64,000 nt of DNA, taken from contig JAMWFC010000115.1 in assembly GCA_027475525.1 (NCBI GenBank), forward strand, positions 558,001-622,000, in the 5' to 3' direction. Each line of letters opens with the position of its first letter. The first letter of the stretch is position 1. The notes under the pieces were generated by a model. The model searched no databases, had not been told where the DNA came from, and saw only the letters and a program-made list of their open reading frames with translations. Positions 22,892-32,724 of this stretch are shown piece by piece. Source of the stretch: Macrolepiota albuminosa (lineage: Eukaryota; Basidiomycota; Agaricomycetes; Agaricales; Agaricaceae). Position numbers and translations under genes: made by a program.

Positions 22892-23009
22892 TTTTCGTCT
22901 CACTGTTTTTAGCTAATTGTTATTTACTACACAGTATGATAAACAAAGTAAGGTCCTAATTTAAACATAGTGACATGATATCTATTTAGACTATAGCAGT
23001 GTACAGTAA

Positions 23010-23089
23010 GCATCGATAATCTAGTGGAATATTATCTATTGGTCTTCATTGTGTGTTGCAGTAGGTGGGTTCGACTCCTGCTTGGTGCA
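23010..23089 (+). other. tRNA-like sequence T5
   Basis: GCATCGATAATCTAGTGG at the start (A box damaged), B box GGTTCGACTCC and 3' end GGTGCA. A TTTTT run follows about 30 bp later. The flanks (AATTGTTATTTACTA and ACTATAGCAGT) are shared with T6, so the repeated unit is longer than the tRNA-like part, about 215 bp. Confidence 0.5.
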
Positions 23090-23224
23090 ATGAACATTAA
23101 AACGTTTGCAATTTTTGACCTGCTTAGCTAATTGTTATTTACTACACAGTATAATAAACAAAGTAAGGTCCTAATTTAAACAGAGTGACATGATATCTAT
23201 TTAGACTATAGCAGTATACAGTAA

Positions 23225-23304
23225 GCATTGATGGTCTAGTGGAATATTATCTATTGGTGTTTATTGTGTGTTGCAGTAGGTGGGTTCGACTCCTGCTTAG
23301 TGCA
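23225..23304 (+). other. tRNA-like sequence T6
   Basis: GCATTGATGGTCTAGTGG (good A box), B box GGTTCGACTCC, 3' end TAGTGCA. It is the second member of a tandem of about 215-bp units with T5, starting about 200 bp upstream of the first protein gene. Confidence 0.5.
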
Positions 23305-23499
23305 ATAAACATTAGGACCTCTGCAATTTTTGACCTGCTTAGCTAATTGTTATTTACTAAACTGTAAAATAAACAAAGTAAGGTTTTGTCAAGCAATAAA
23401 TCAAACTTCTTTTGTAATTTAAACAGGGTCACATGATATCTATTTTCAGAACTTGCTTTGTGTAAAGTTCTCGTCCGTTTCTTTAATCCTCCATCCGCC

Positions 23500-25317
23500 A
23501 TGTCTAACGAAGAACTCCACCAACGGGTCGTTGACACGGATGTTCGAGTATTATACCTTGCTCTCAGAGGAGACCTGCGACAACTCAAAGCACAGCAGAA
23601 GGACCTGGTAAGATACAAGCACTCCTGCCTAATAGACATGCACTAATAGTCGTCCTGTAGATTGACATGTGGTTCAAGGTTAGGGACGTCAAGGATGACA
23701 AGAAACTCCTCCTTGATGCCAGGAGAAGTTTCATCAACAAAGTTATCCTGCTACTCCAGAGCAAGCTTTCTGACGAGGATATGACCAGGCGGTTGAAGGA
23801 CGCTGCGAAGAAATGGACCCAGAGGAGCGGAAGGGGGGAGGAACCAAGTGGGGGCGAAGAACGACCTGATCCGTCGACCGAGGCCGGTCCGTCGACGGCA
23901 CCGGCACGAGAAGACCGGATAGGTCATAGGCCAGCAGCAGGAGATTTGTCTGGTCCGTCACCGATTCCGAAGAAGAGAAAATGACCGAGTCCTCCAGCGG
24001 CAGGAGATTTGTCTGGTCCGTCGCCAAATCCCAAGAAGCCAAAACGGGTGACCTATATTGGTCAACCTCCTCCTGGTACCTATCGTCAACAGAAGGAGCA
24101 GGAGGACGAGGATGAGGACGAGGATGAAGAGGAAGAGGAAGAGGAAGAACAAGAGGGCAGAATACCGAAGGGGGAAATTACTGGAGGGATGCTGTTGGGC
24201 AGGTATCTGAGGACAGCACCTCGTCACGAGGGTCAGCACATCAACCCCCCTTGCCAATATTGCGCAAGTAAGCGGCTACAGTGTGTCAGGACAAAGGGCG
24301 GCACCGCATGCGATCCCTGCCGGCTCATTCGCAAACAAACATGCAGCCTGACGATTGTCAAGAAAACCGTCAAGCCCAGCAACAAGGGAAAGGGGAAAAA
24401 ACCACTGAGAAAGAAGTCAGTGACGATTATTGAGAGTGATGACGGTATGAAACTCTTTTCCTGCTCAAATAGCTAACCAATAGTTAGCAGATGAACCAAC
24501 CAGTCCAATCGCGGGACCATCAAAACCGTCTGTCCGTCCATCCCAACCGTTGACCTCCAACTGCCCAGTGGACCCTCTTCCGGTCAAGGGAAAGGGCAAG
24601 GAGCGGGCAATGGAGTCTAGTCACAGTGAGGACATTGTGGCTGGTGTAATGGCAGGGGTGGAGAGCCGTTTGGACAGGATGGAGAATGGGTTCCAGGAAG
24701 CATTGCGGAATGTTGGGGAGCAGGTGCAGGACGGGTTTGTCATGGCTGAGGCGAGCTGGTTACCGCGTATTGAGGACTTCTTCCGTCGCTACCAGGCTCA
24801 GGTCGACACGCTCGGTGGCCGCATAGAAACCCTGCAAACAAATGTTTCTCTTGCGGGTGAGACACTTGAAGACCACGCCGGACGTATCCGTCAGATGGAA
24901 GAGCAGATCCACAATATTTGGGGTGTGGTTGACACTTTGCAGAATCAACTTCACATCTCTACCCGTCCCTCCAGTCCGTCAGCTCAGGATGATGTGGCAG
25001 TGCATCCAACAGGGCACAGTGGACTTGGACCCATTGTTGAAGAGGAAGAAACCACTCCTGACCCCATCGCTGACCAATCCCCTGCCACTGCTGACATATC
25101 CGTTCCCACTGGTGACACCTCTGCCCTCGCCACTGACCAATCCCATCACGCCGCTGACTTATCCGCTCTCACCGTCGCTCCGTCCCCGCTTCAACAAACA
25201 TCCTCAGGGACGACTCCCGCACAAACATCTCCGTCACCCCCTCAACCATCTTCCGTCCCAGTCCCTGCCGAGGACCCTCTCCCTGGCCCAAGGGGACGGG
25301 CTCGCAGCAACTCCTGA
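23500..25317 (+). CDS. TIR-element protein A: Zn2Cys6-like, acidic, coiled-coil protein
   Basis: Three exons fit in phase: 23500-23607, 23661-24444 and 24488-25317 (introns of 53 and about 43 bp with GT-AG ends; the second has two possible acceptors, 24487 or 24490). The joined frame is about 573 codons, with one in-frame TGA at 23982-23984. Residues 1-110 are helical and basic. Next come two copies of an AAGDLSGPSPxPKK motif either side of the TGA, an acidic run (about 24105-24155) and a Cys cluster CX2CX6CX8CX2CX7C at 24252-24344, which fits the fungal Zn2Cys6 pattern. After a Lys-rich stretch there is a long coiled-coil-like region (about 24640-24970) and a Pro/Ser/Thr-rich tail. It may be a DNA-binding accessory protein; I recognise no catalytic domain. 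If the TGA is real, the product stops at 143 residues. Confidence 0.6.
24252..24344 (+). other. Zn2Cys6-like cysteine cluster in protein A
   Basis: Six cysteines spaced 2-6-8-2-7 with basic residues after the second and fifth (CASKRLQC and CRLIRKQTC), as in fungal binuclear-cluster DNA-binding domains. Such domains usually lie at an N-terminus in transcription factors; here the cluster is internal. Confidence 0.55.
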
Positions 25318-25499
25318 AGTAGTTGGCCGCCGATGCAACGGACCCAATTATCCAGTTGGCTTACTGAGAGACGGAAGGCAACAGAAGAGAAGTGAAGATG
25401 GACAATCACATATTTTTTTTTTCATTATGACACACATTCGTACATTTTTGTAACCCTATAGTTTACAAAATGTAATATAACATTCCCCCCTTCCCCACA

Positions 25500-26717
25500 T
25501 CAATGACGGCGGACTGGTCGAATGACCTTAGTGCGGCTGCTACTCCTTTTTGCTGGTGTAGACATATCAATGTATCGAGCTGCATCCTCCTGTAACATTT
25601 GTGCTTGAGACTTGCGGGGTCGCTTGGAATTTGTTGACAATTGGTTAGGCAATGCCTTGCGCTTCTTTTGGTTTTGTAATGCCAGCCTTCCCTCACCTTC
25701 AAATTGGTCATTGTCCTCATCTTGAAGAATGTCGAGCACCCTTCTTGACACTCTATATCTAGGGGAACCATCACTAGGGCCATTAATTGGAGGGTCTGGA
25801 TGGCTCCATCCTCTTTGTTGTAAGAGGTGGATGGTAGTGGCATCTACCACTGCTGTATCATCAACACATCCATCATGAACGGATTCGTCAAGAGCGGACT
25901 CGTTGTGAGCGGAAGCTGATACATTTGGTCGGGATTCGTTGTGAACCGTGAATCTGTTGTGGCGCTGAGGCTGGGGAGTGTGCGGTGAGCGCAAGACAGG
26001 AGGTTCCTCCTGTAAGTCAGGCAGTGGTGTGTGTGGTACGCTAGGTGACAGGGGAAGTGTAGGCCCCCATTGCCACTCCAAGTTGGCTGCAGATCCGGTG
26101 ACTAAAGCGGATCCACCATCAGCGGCTCCATCATTAGCAATGGTCCTACTGTTGCCATCGACTACCGCAGATCTGGTGACTAAAGCAGATCCGCCATCAG
26201 CGGCTCCATCATTAGCAATGGTCCTACTGTTGCCATCGACTACCGCTGATGGTGTTGGCCTCTGTTTCCAATTTTTCCCTCCATTTTTGCGTGTAGCCTT
26301 ACGTGCTGCTGCTGCTGCCACATTTTTTTCACGATCAGCTCGGGTGCTGTACTCGGCAGCTACTGGCTGCTTGTGACAGTTGAGATAAACCGTCCAGCGG
26401 AAGGTATCACCGGATCCATACTGTCCTTGACGGTCTCTCCAGAAGTTCAGCAGACGCAATAGCTCAGGCCGACCAAGATTATGAGGATCTTGGAATATCA
26501 GACCCTCTGGAAGATATCTTGAATGTATGAATTGCTGATCATTGGTCCTCACTGCCTTGTAAGGAGCAGATTCATAACGGTAACCAGACGCAATGACTTC
26601 AAAATGTGTAAATATATTAGGATCTGACTGTGTGCCATAGAACTTTGTATTGTCATATCTGGGGGCTGCATCACTGAATAATGTGGTCTGCAATGTCCCA
26701 GACATTATCAAAAGCAT
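25500..26717 (-). CDS. TIR-element protein B, unknown
   Basis: A single open frame of 405 codons on the minus strand, or about 401 from the second ATG at 26705. The N-terminal part (about 130 residues) looks like a folded domain, with DNTKFYGTQSDPNIFTHFEV, LLRLLNFWRDRQGQYG and FRWTVYLNC. It is followed by an Ala/Arg/Lys-rich helix, two copies of a 26-residue repeat (VVDGNSRTIANDGAADGG) in a true in-frame 78-bp tandem, a Pro-rich stretch, and a basic tail with several KKRK/KRPRK-like clusters that could act as nuclear signals. I do not recognise a family. It converges on protein A's 3' end (183 bp apart) and starts head-to-head with protein C. Confidence 0.55.
   Translation of the reverse strand: MLLIMSGTLQTTLFSDAAPRYDNTKFYGTQSDPNIFTHFEVIASGYRYESAPYKAVRTNDQQFIHSRYLPEGLIFQDPHNLGRPELLRLLNFWRDRQGQYGSGDTFRWTVYLNCHKQPVAAEYSTRADREKNVAAAAARKATRKNGGKNWKQRPTPSAVVDGNSRTIANDGAADGGSALVTRSAVVDGNSRTIANDGAADGGSALVTGSAANLEWQWGPTLPLSPSVPHTPLPDLQEEPPVLRSPHTPQPQRHNRFTVHNESRPNVSASAHNESALDESVHDGCVDDTAVVDATTIHLLQQRGWSHPDPPINGPSDGSPRYRVSRRVLDILQDEDNDQFEGEGRLALQNQKKRKALPNQLSTNSKRPRKSQAQMLQEDAARYIDMSTPAKRSSSRTKVIRPVRRH
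26089..26245. repeat. 78-bp in-frame tandem repeat inside gene B
   Basis: Units start at 26089 and 26167, an offset of 78 bp rather than 77. They differ at several positions and keep the frame (26 residues each). These properties separate it from the exact 77-bp duplications in the window, and I consider it genuine. Confidence 0.75.
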
Positions 26718-28508
26718 GAGCCGATTTTTCCCTCTCCAAAATCAGCAAACTTTGCCCACAGAGATCCTGGAGTTTGTTGATGGCTGTCAAGGTCTTATTA
26801 GAAATCTGTATGGCTGTGATTGGTGGAACCACATTGGCCGAGAGGATGTTCAGGTCTTAAGCAATGAAACGCTGGAGCATTGCCTTCTCGTACATCAGCA
26901 AGGCTTCCACTCTCTTGAAAGCTTCTTGGCATGCAACCGCCAGCCGCCCATGACATTGCCATCCGATGGATTGGTGTCCGTCCCAGCACCAGACGATTTG
27001 CTCCGTGTGTTTGCAGGTAGCGGATCCACCAGGGGCCACCAGCGGACGCTTCTAGCCCTAGACAAGTGGCGGTCGCTGGATAGGACGGAACATGTGCCAA
27101 CGGCCAACAATATGATCCGCCTGTTTGCTGGCAGCAAGTCCGTTGCTGCTTCCGTTGTCAGTTCCGTTGCCAGGTCCGTGGATCCTGCTCGGACGGGCCA
27201 ATTGACAGGCATCGAGTCCCATACCAACAGTATTGATGGTGAGCAGCCTGATCCTCAAGACTGCCTCTCCATGGCGCATCCTACCACTCTCCCTGATGTT
27301 GACTCTCCCCAATGGCCATCCTTGACACATATCGAACCCTCGAACACACAACATCCATTCCACCACCTCTACAGTCAGAGTAAACCTGGACTGGTGTATG
27401 GCCCTACAATGGAAAACTCTCACGTTGTGGTTCAACCAGCATCCCAACTTCCTTCCGCCCCAGCAGCTCATGTCCGTGGGACATTCAGGGAGCTGGGGGA
27501 AACTGACGACGACCAGGTGGATATCCCTAATCCATCCATTAGTGACCCTGACTTAGAGGGTATCCCTCCTTTGTTCATTCCTGCGGAAGAGGAGACGGAA
27601 GACGAATCTTTGCCGCCTTTGTTCATTCCTGCGGAAGAGGAGACGGAAGACGAATCTTTGCCACCTTTGTTCATTCCTGCGCAAGAGGAGATGGAAGAGG
27701 ATTCTTTGCCTCCTTTGTTCATTCCTGCGGAAGAGGAGACCAAAGACAATGATTTGCCCCCTTTGTTCATTCCTGCGGAAGAGGAGATGGACGACGATTC
27801 TTTGCCACCTCTATTCATTGTTGGTGAAGGAGCAGAAGGACTAACAGCGATGGAGACCGTGGCGGCCGGTGACGGCGGACAAACGGAAGTCCAGAGCGGC
27901 AGACGTATGGTGACCGAGGACGAAGAAAACCTTCCGCCGCTATTTCTTGTGACGGCAGAAGAGATGGATGGAGGCATGGCAGCTGATGATGAAGAAAATC
28001 TTCCACTGCTTTTTGATGTAACGGCTCTTCAAATCCCGTCTTCCCCCTTCCAACAATCTCCTTCTCCAACCCTACCTACTGGTAACAATGTCCGGGAGTG
28101 GGAGGAATATGAGTCACGTATGACTCGACGTGAGGATCAGAGAAGAATTAACGAATTGTATCAACAACGTGAGTATAATTTGGCACTGGTAATCATAGTT
28201 AATTTATTTCAACAGAACAAGAATTTCGCGCTAGAGCAAAACATGGTCGATGTAGGCCCATTGGCCCTTTCAATCAAGCTGGTCGTACTGATGATGTGTC
28301 TGTTGATATGTCAGAGTCACCCTCACCATCTTCATCGTCAGGCCTGATAGCAAAGTATGAAGACATCACACTTCCCAGACCTCAAGGGCCATATACACCG
28401 GACGACTTTGCATTTTTGACAGCAGACTACCTGCTTCATGAGGATTTGTTCTATTCAGACACATTACATGAATCTAATGAAGAGGAGGAATACACATCGG
28501 ACGAGTAA
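26716..28508 (+). CDS. TIR-element protein C: acidic repeat protein, unknown
   Basis: Two exons, 26716-28168 and 28216-28508, join in phase across a 47-bp GT-AG intron to give about 581 residues. The start ATG is the first in frame. Residues 1-90 look folded (TLPTEILEFVDGCQGLIRNL, DWWNHIGREDVQVLSNETLE). A Ser/Pro/His-rich middle follows, then five near-perfect 16-residue repeats of LPPLFIPAEEETEDES type (about 27560-27820) and three looser ones. The C-terminus is acidic and ends EEEEYTSDE. Alternating hydrophobic LPPLF and acidic patches resemble transactivation or docking motifs. The opening TEILEFV might suggest an F-box-like start, but I would not rely on that. No transposase motif is visible. 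Confidence 0.6.
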
Positions 28509-28852
28509 TTTAATCCTTAGTTACTATAATTCTTGGCTTTTCCGTTGGTTATTTTTCGTCAAGATTAACCGTCCCGTTGTGCCGCTGACGAATCTATTAT
28601 AAATCCGTTTGATCCGTTACCTCCAGTTGTGCACTAGAAGGAACATAAACTGACAATATTCTGCTAGACCACAGGACATTCTGTGGATTATACATAAATA
28701 TCACTCTAGTATTGTGTACTAGGCTACAGCACTTTACTACAGACATTTCAATTAGTTTGGACAGGACTCAGGTCCACTAAGATTAACCGTCCCATTGTTT
28801 TGTTCCGTTATGCCACTCTCATGAACGCAAAAAACAACACACTCTTCAACGA

Positions 28853-28890
28853 TTACACAAGGGGGACTCGAACCCTTGAATTGGGCAGTA
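28853..28890 (-). other. tRNA-like fragment T7
   Basis: Only the 3' part is present: the minus strand has AAGGGTTCGAGTCCCCCTT, a B box with a paired stem. No A box at the proper distance. Confidence 0.35.
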
Positions 28891-28950
28891 GAAAGAATAT
28901 AGACATAAATAACAATTAGTAAAACAAAGTTATGTCATGTCTAATGACGT

Positions 28951-29028
28951 GCACTAGTGGGATTCGAACCCGGCTCTTGTGCACAATATGAAATATCAAT
29001 GTATCAATATTCCATTCGACCACAGGTC
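28951..29028 (-). other. tRNA-like sequence T8
   Basis: On the minus strand, GACCTGTGGTCGAATGG near the start, GGTTCGAATCC as B box and CCACTAGTGC at the end, with the family middle (ATTGATATTTCATATTG). Confidence 0.5.
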
Positions 29029-29120
29029 CTTACCAAAAATTAGTACAGTTTACATCTAGTGCAAAAATGCAGCAGTATAAAAAGACACCATTATACGTCA
29101 TTATGGTGGACTAGGGAAGT

Positions 29121-29198
29121 CTGGACTAGGGGAGTCGAACCTGCCACTCCACACAATACTGAAAATTGAGTGGGTCAGATCAACTACCATAGGCCACT
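29121..29198 (-). other. tRNA-like sequence T9, diverged
   Basis: On the minus strand, GGCCTATGGTAGTTGATC at the 5' end and GGTTCGACTCC as B box. Less similar to the rest of the set. Confidence 0.4.
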
Positions 29199-29228
29199 GA
29201 CAGGCAGGTTTGACCCCCTTCTAAGTAA

Positions 29229-29308
29229 GCGCCTGTGATACAATGGAATATTGATAAATTGATATTTCATATTGTGCACAAGAGGTGGGTTCGACTCCTG
29301 CTAGTGCA
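29229..29308 (+). other. tRNA-like sequence T10
   Basis: GCGCCTGTGATACAATGG, then the family middle, then B box GGTTCGACTCC and 3' end CTAGTGCA. Confidence 0.5.
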
Positions 29309-29813
29309 TATTAGAGCAGCAGGCCGCTGATGTCCGCTAGCATCATTAATGTGATCTGTTTAAAACTCCAGAGATTTCTGCAGTGGCATGGGTTGATCGT
29401 CTTTGCGCATGTGGTCATTCCAGATCTCGTGACTATGCGCAACTTTGTCCAACCCATACCCGCTTCAGTAATTTCTAGCGTTTTTAACGGATCAACTTGA
29501 TGATGCTAGCGAGTGATGAACGGATATTTTATTAGGGCTTACAGGCCCTATTAAAATATTTGTTACTAGCAGGAGTCCAACCCGCCCCTCAATATTCCAT
29601 TGTCACTATTAGACCCCATTAAGGTGGAGTAGAGGGAGTAGAACCCACCGCTGTACTTTTCCTCTTTCCTGTATACTTCTATGGTGTAAATAAATATCAG
29701 TCTAATATTGTCAATTCAATACAGATGCACCAGTTGCAGTAAAATCTCTATCCGTTCAAATTCTGTATGGGTCCATTTGTGCACTACATGAACACCGTCC
29801 TGACTTGTAGCAA

Positions 29814-29968
29814 GCGCCTGTGGTACAATGGAATATTCATCAATTGATATTTCATATTGTGCACAAGAAGTGGGTTCGACTCCCACTAGTTCGCCTGTGG
29901 TACAATGGAATATTCATCAATTGATATTTCATATTGTGCACAAGAAGTGGGTTCGACTCCCACTAGTT
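29814..29968 (+). other. tRNA-like sequence T11 (with 77-bp duplication)
   Basis: Same unit as T2 in the left arm: A box TGGTACAATGG, B box GGTTCGACTCC. It appears twice only because of the exact 77-bp duplication starting at 29815 and 29892. Confidence 0.5.
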
Positions 29969-30651
29969 AACATTATATAATAGCAGCAGGCCGCTGACGT
30001 CCACTAGCGTCATGAATTTGATTCGTTAAAAAGACACTCACACACCCTCTTCCGCCCTTCTGCCTCTTTCTCCCAGTGCCATCCTCTCCACTCCCCACAC
30101 TACCTCACACGCCACCCCGCTTCCCTCCTCCCCCCTGACCTGACGTCTGACGTCTGCTATGTCCACTGGGGTACCAGCGGACACCCACGCTCCTCCCCTT
30201 CCCCCTTCCCCCTCTTTCTCCCCACCCCCATCCCTCTTCCGCCACCCCCCACGCTCTCCGAGACGCCACCCCATGCGGCGGACACCCACGCACCCTGTTT
30301 CCTTCTCTCCCGCCCTGATGCCGGACAATGCCGGACGATGCCGGGGGTTGCCGACGGATTCCCGTGGATTCCAATGGATACCAGCGGATATCCGGCGGAT
30401 GCCAACGAATGCACAACGGATGCCGACGGATGCCAGCAGGTCACGACGGCTGCCGACGAACTCCGACGGATGCCAGCTGATGGCCAGCTGATGGCTGCTG
30501 ATGCCAACGCCCCTTTCAGGCCATGAAAACTCTTTTGGGAGGTATGCCACCCCCCTTCCACCTCAAAAAATCCATACGGGAACCTGCGGAAACGTAGGTG
30601 GACGTCCGTTCATTGTGTTATCCGACCTTTGAATCTATCCGTTAGTAACAG

Positions 30652-30733
30652 ACCTGTGGTGCAACGGTTAAATGTGCGTTCTGTTGCTGGAGGCTTTCCC
30701 AAGGCCGGGGGTTCGATTCCCCCCCACAGGCAT
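30652..30733 (+). other. tRNA-like sequence T1 (right)
   Basis: Identical to the left-arm copy at 20825-20905. CCTGTGG at the start pairs with CCACAGG at the end, and the T arm is GGGGG-TTCGATT-CCCCC. Confidence 0.5.
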
Positions 30734-31109
30734 ACGGCGGGCAAGACAAAGTTACTTTTTTCCTTGGTCCAACCAGACTCCGTGGACCTGCGTAGGCCTC
30801 TGTGGATGTCCGCTGGTGTCCTGCGCAGGCCTGGGAGGGCCCGCGTAGGTTTGAGTCCGTCGACATACGTCTGCGTGGATGTCCGCTGGTGGCTTGCGTA
30901 GGCCTGCATAGATTTTCAGGGCCCTTTCGTGGACGTATGCTGGCGTCGGGGGTGGGAAAAGGATGGAAGGGGAGACGCGCAGCCTCGAGTTATTGCGGGG
31001 AGGAATGGAGAGGGGAGGGAAATGGGGAACCTCAAGGAGGGTTTATTCATGCCATGAAGTCCACCAATGGAGGAGGTTTTCACTCATGTGCTGATGCTTG
31101 CCGGCGGCT

Positions 31110-31263
31110 GCTGACGCACATTGACGTCCGCTAGTGTCCGCTGGCATCCGCCGGGCCTGCGTGTGCATGTGTGTGCCCGCCTTTTAGCTGACGCACATTG
31201 ACGTCCGCTAGTGTCCGCTGGCATCCGCCGGGCCTGCGTGTGCATGTGTGTGCCCGCCTTTTA
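31110..31263. repeat. 77-bp tandem duplication in the right arm
   Basis: Copies start at 31110 and 31187. The left arm has the segment once (about 20365-20445). Confidence 0.85.
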
Positions 31264-31439
31264 TCGATCCACTGGACCATGTCATACAGCACATTGTGAC
31301 ACGTCCGCGGCTCTGTATTCTACGGCACTGTGGGGACTGCTCCGCTCCAGTGTAGCGGACTCCGCTGGACACGTATGGTACGGCACAAAGCGGGCTCCCA
31401 TACAACGTATGACACGTACCGTTGTGATGTCTCTATGTG

Positions 31440-31446
31440 AATGTCT
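31440..31446. repeat. target-site duplicate, right (AATGTCT)
   Basis: Matches 20189-20195 and is followed by the Gypsy-A integrase sequence (minus strand YSLLVHSGAQKT). Confidence 0.65.
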
Positions 31447-31740
31447 TTTGTGCTCCCGAATGAACTAATAGGGAGTATGCCTCAGATATTATGATCTCAT
31501 GGATGCTCTGCCCCAATACTAATATGAAAGGTATACATAACAATCTATTGTCTTCTTTATTCAGGTACAGTAATCTGTCCTTTGTGTATTCAAAGTTTTT
31601 GAACTCATGGGGGTTTTCAATTATTGGAGCTAGATCCCTGTCTTGTGTATATTTATCTCAGATATTCATTATCAAATCTATTGGTTCTCTTCCTCCAGCT
31701 AATAGTTTGGGTAGGGAGATGAGTTCCATGGGTCCCACCA
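31447..31740 (-). pseudogene. Gypsy-A integrase zinc region, first half
   Basis: The minus strand reads LAPIIENPHEFKNFEYTKDR, LLCIPFILVLGQSIHE and IIISEAYSLLVHSGAQKT, the sequence leading into the HHCC domain of this clade. The other half of the domain (LTYLHDHIWWKN..YCKLCIIH) is found across the insertion at about 20100-20190. Confidence 0.65.
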
Positions 31741-32163
31741 TCTGCTGGAGTTTCTGGGAATAGTGTGATATTTCCTAATCTCATTCCTGTTCAGCATTTT
31801 GTTCCCTTTCTTTATTAGATTTTTGGCAGATGAATTTTTTGTGGTTTTGTTATCATGCTTACATGCTGGGATCTTGATGATGAGTTTGCTCTGTACACCA
31901 TTCTTGCCTTCCTTTTGTTGCTGAGGTCCTTTCAGCACAAAATGATTTACTGTTTGCAATGCAAACTCTTTCAATGTTTCAGGCTGGCCAGTCTCTACTG
32001 GTGGGATGTTCCTGCATCTATAAGCCCATTTTAGTCTCATGCTACTGCTAGGTTCTGACATCATATGCTGTGTCTGCATGGCTGTCACATCATCTGCACA
32101 GTCTGAGCTGGTCTCACCCTCTGAATCTTGTATTCATTTCTTTGATTTCTGCAAATTTTAAGC

Positions 32164-32724
32164 CTAGTACTCATTGGTTTTGCCCTCTATTCCCACAAAT
32201 AGAGGGGAGGAAATTAGATGAGCAGCAAGCAAGTAATTGTCAATAACATCATGGTATGTATATTTGTTCCAGGCCCTCACTGTTCCCAGCTCATCATATA
32301 TGTATAGCTGTGATAAGGCATCAGAAAGAATATTTTCCACACCAGGTACATACACAACCTCAAAATCAAATTTCAATATCTTTTCTAACTATCTGGCTTG
32401 TCGTCTCAACAGATTTTTTCGATTTAAAATATGTATTAACCCCTTATAGTCTGTATACCAGGTGAATTTCACCCCTTGTAATATATCATGGTGTCTTAGC
32501 ACTGTTTCTACTCCTGCCATCATTTTGATTTCATGAAAAGGATAGTTTTGTTGCATAGGATTGAACTTTGCAGAATAGAATGCAGCCACTTTTGCAGTAT
32601 GCCAATTTTCTCCTTGACTTACTATTCTGGCTATTCCAGTAATGCAGCCATCAGTCACTATGTGAACTGAAAGCTTATTCTTTCTGTAATCTATTGGTTT
32701 TCTATAATGATCTCTACACTTCAC
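32164..32724 (-). pseudogene. Gypsy-A RNase H
   Basis: LSVHIVTDGCITGIARIVSQ (catalytic Asp region), YPFHEIKMMAGVETVLRHHD and FTWYTDYKGLIHIL, then after a stop FDFEVVYVPGVENILSDALS, the conserved tether end. It removes RNA from the RNA-DNA hybrid. One stop splits it near 32388. Confidence 0.7.

Larger units (their letters stand above)
28509..29656. other. subterminal region with four tRNA-like units
   Basis: No protein gene. It holds tRNA-like units on both strands (listed separately) and a block at about 29310-29520 similar to part of the left-arm segment around 22000-22280 (CTCCAGAGATTTCTGCAGTG and its complement). Confidence 0.5.
29657..31429 (-). repeat. right terminal inverted repeat
   Basis: Inverted partner of the left arm. 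It contains T11, the inverted GGNATCCG array, T1 and the terminal GTTGTGATG. It has two 77-bp duplications of its own (29815 and 31110) not shared with the left arm. Confidence 0.8.
20196..31439. mobile_element. 11.2-kb DNA element with about 1.8-kb inverted termini, unknown superfamily
   Basis: The ends are inverted copies of each other: left from 20206 reads CATCACAACAGTACGTGTCA, and right ends at 31429 with the reverse complement of CATCACAACGGTACGTGTCA. The inverted similarity runs about 1.77 kb into the right arm (29657-31429) and, with an extra piece of about 470 bp, to about 22516 on the left. It interrupts the Gypsy-A integrase with a 7-8-bp target duplication. Inside are three genes (23500-25317 plus, 25500-26717 minus, 26716-28508 plus) and rows of tRNA-like units between the termini and the genes. 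I see no DDE transposase, helicase or tyrosine recombinase motif. It may be a non-autonomous giant relative of KDZ, MULE, hAT or CACTA elements, or an undescribed group. Confidence 0.8.

Noticed and set aside
22577..23304. Evenly spaced similar units that could suggest a CRISPR array
   Set aside because: The units are about 80 bp, carry pol III boxes and vary along their whole length. There are no short identical repeats with unique spacers, and the genome is fungal.
26089..26245. Another 77-bp artefact in gene B
   Set aside because: The offset is 78 bp, the units differ at several bases and the frame is kept, so it is a genuine repeat.
20196..31439. Assignment of the 11.2-kb element to KDZ (Zisupton-like) transposons
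   Set aside because: Size, host type and a possible 8-bp duplication would fit, but no KDZ transposase or conserved terminal motif can be shown from the sequence.
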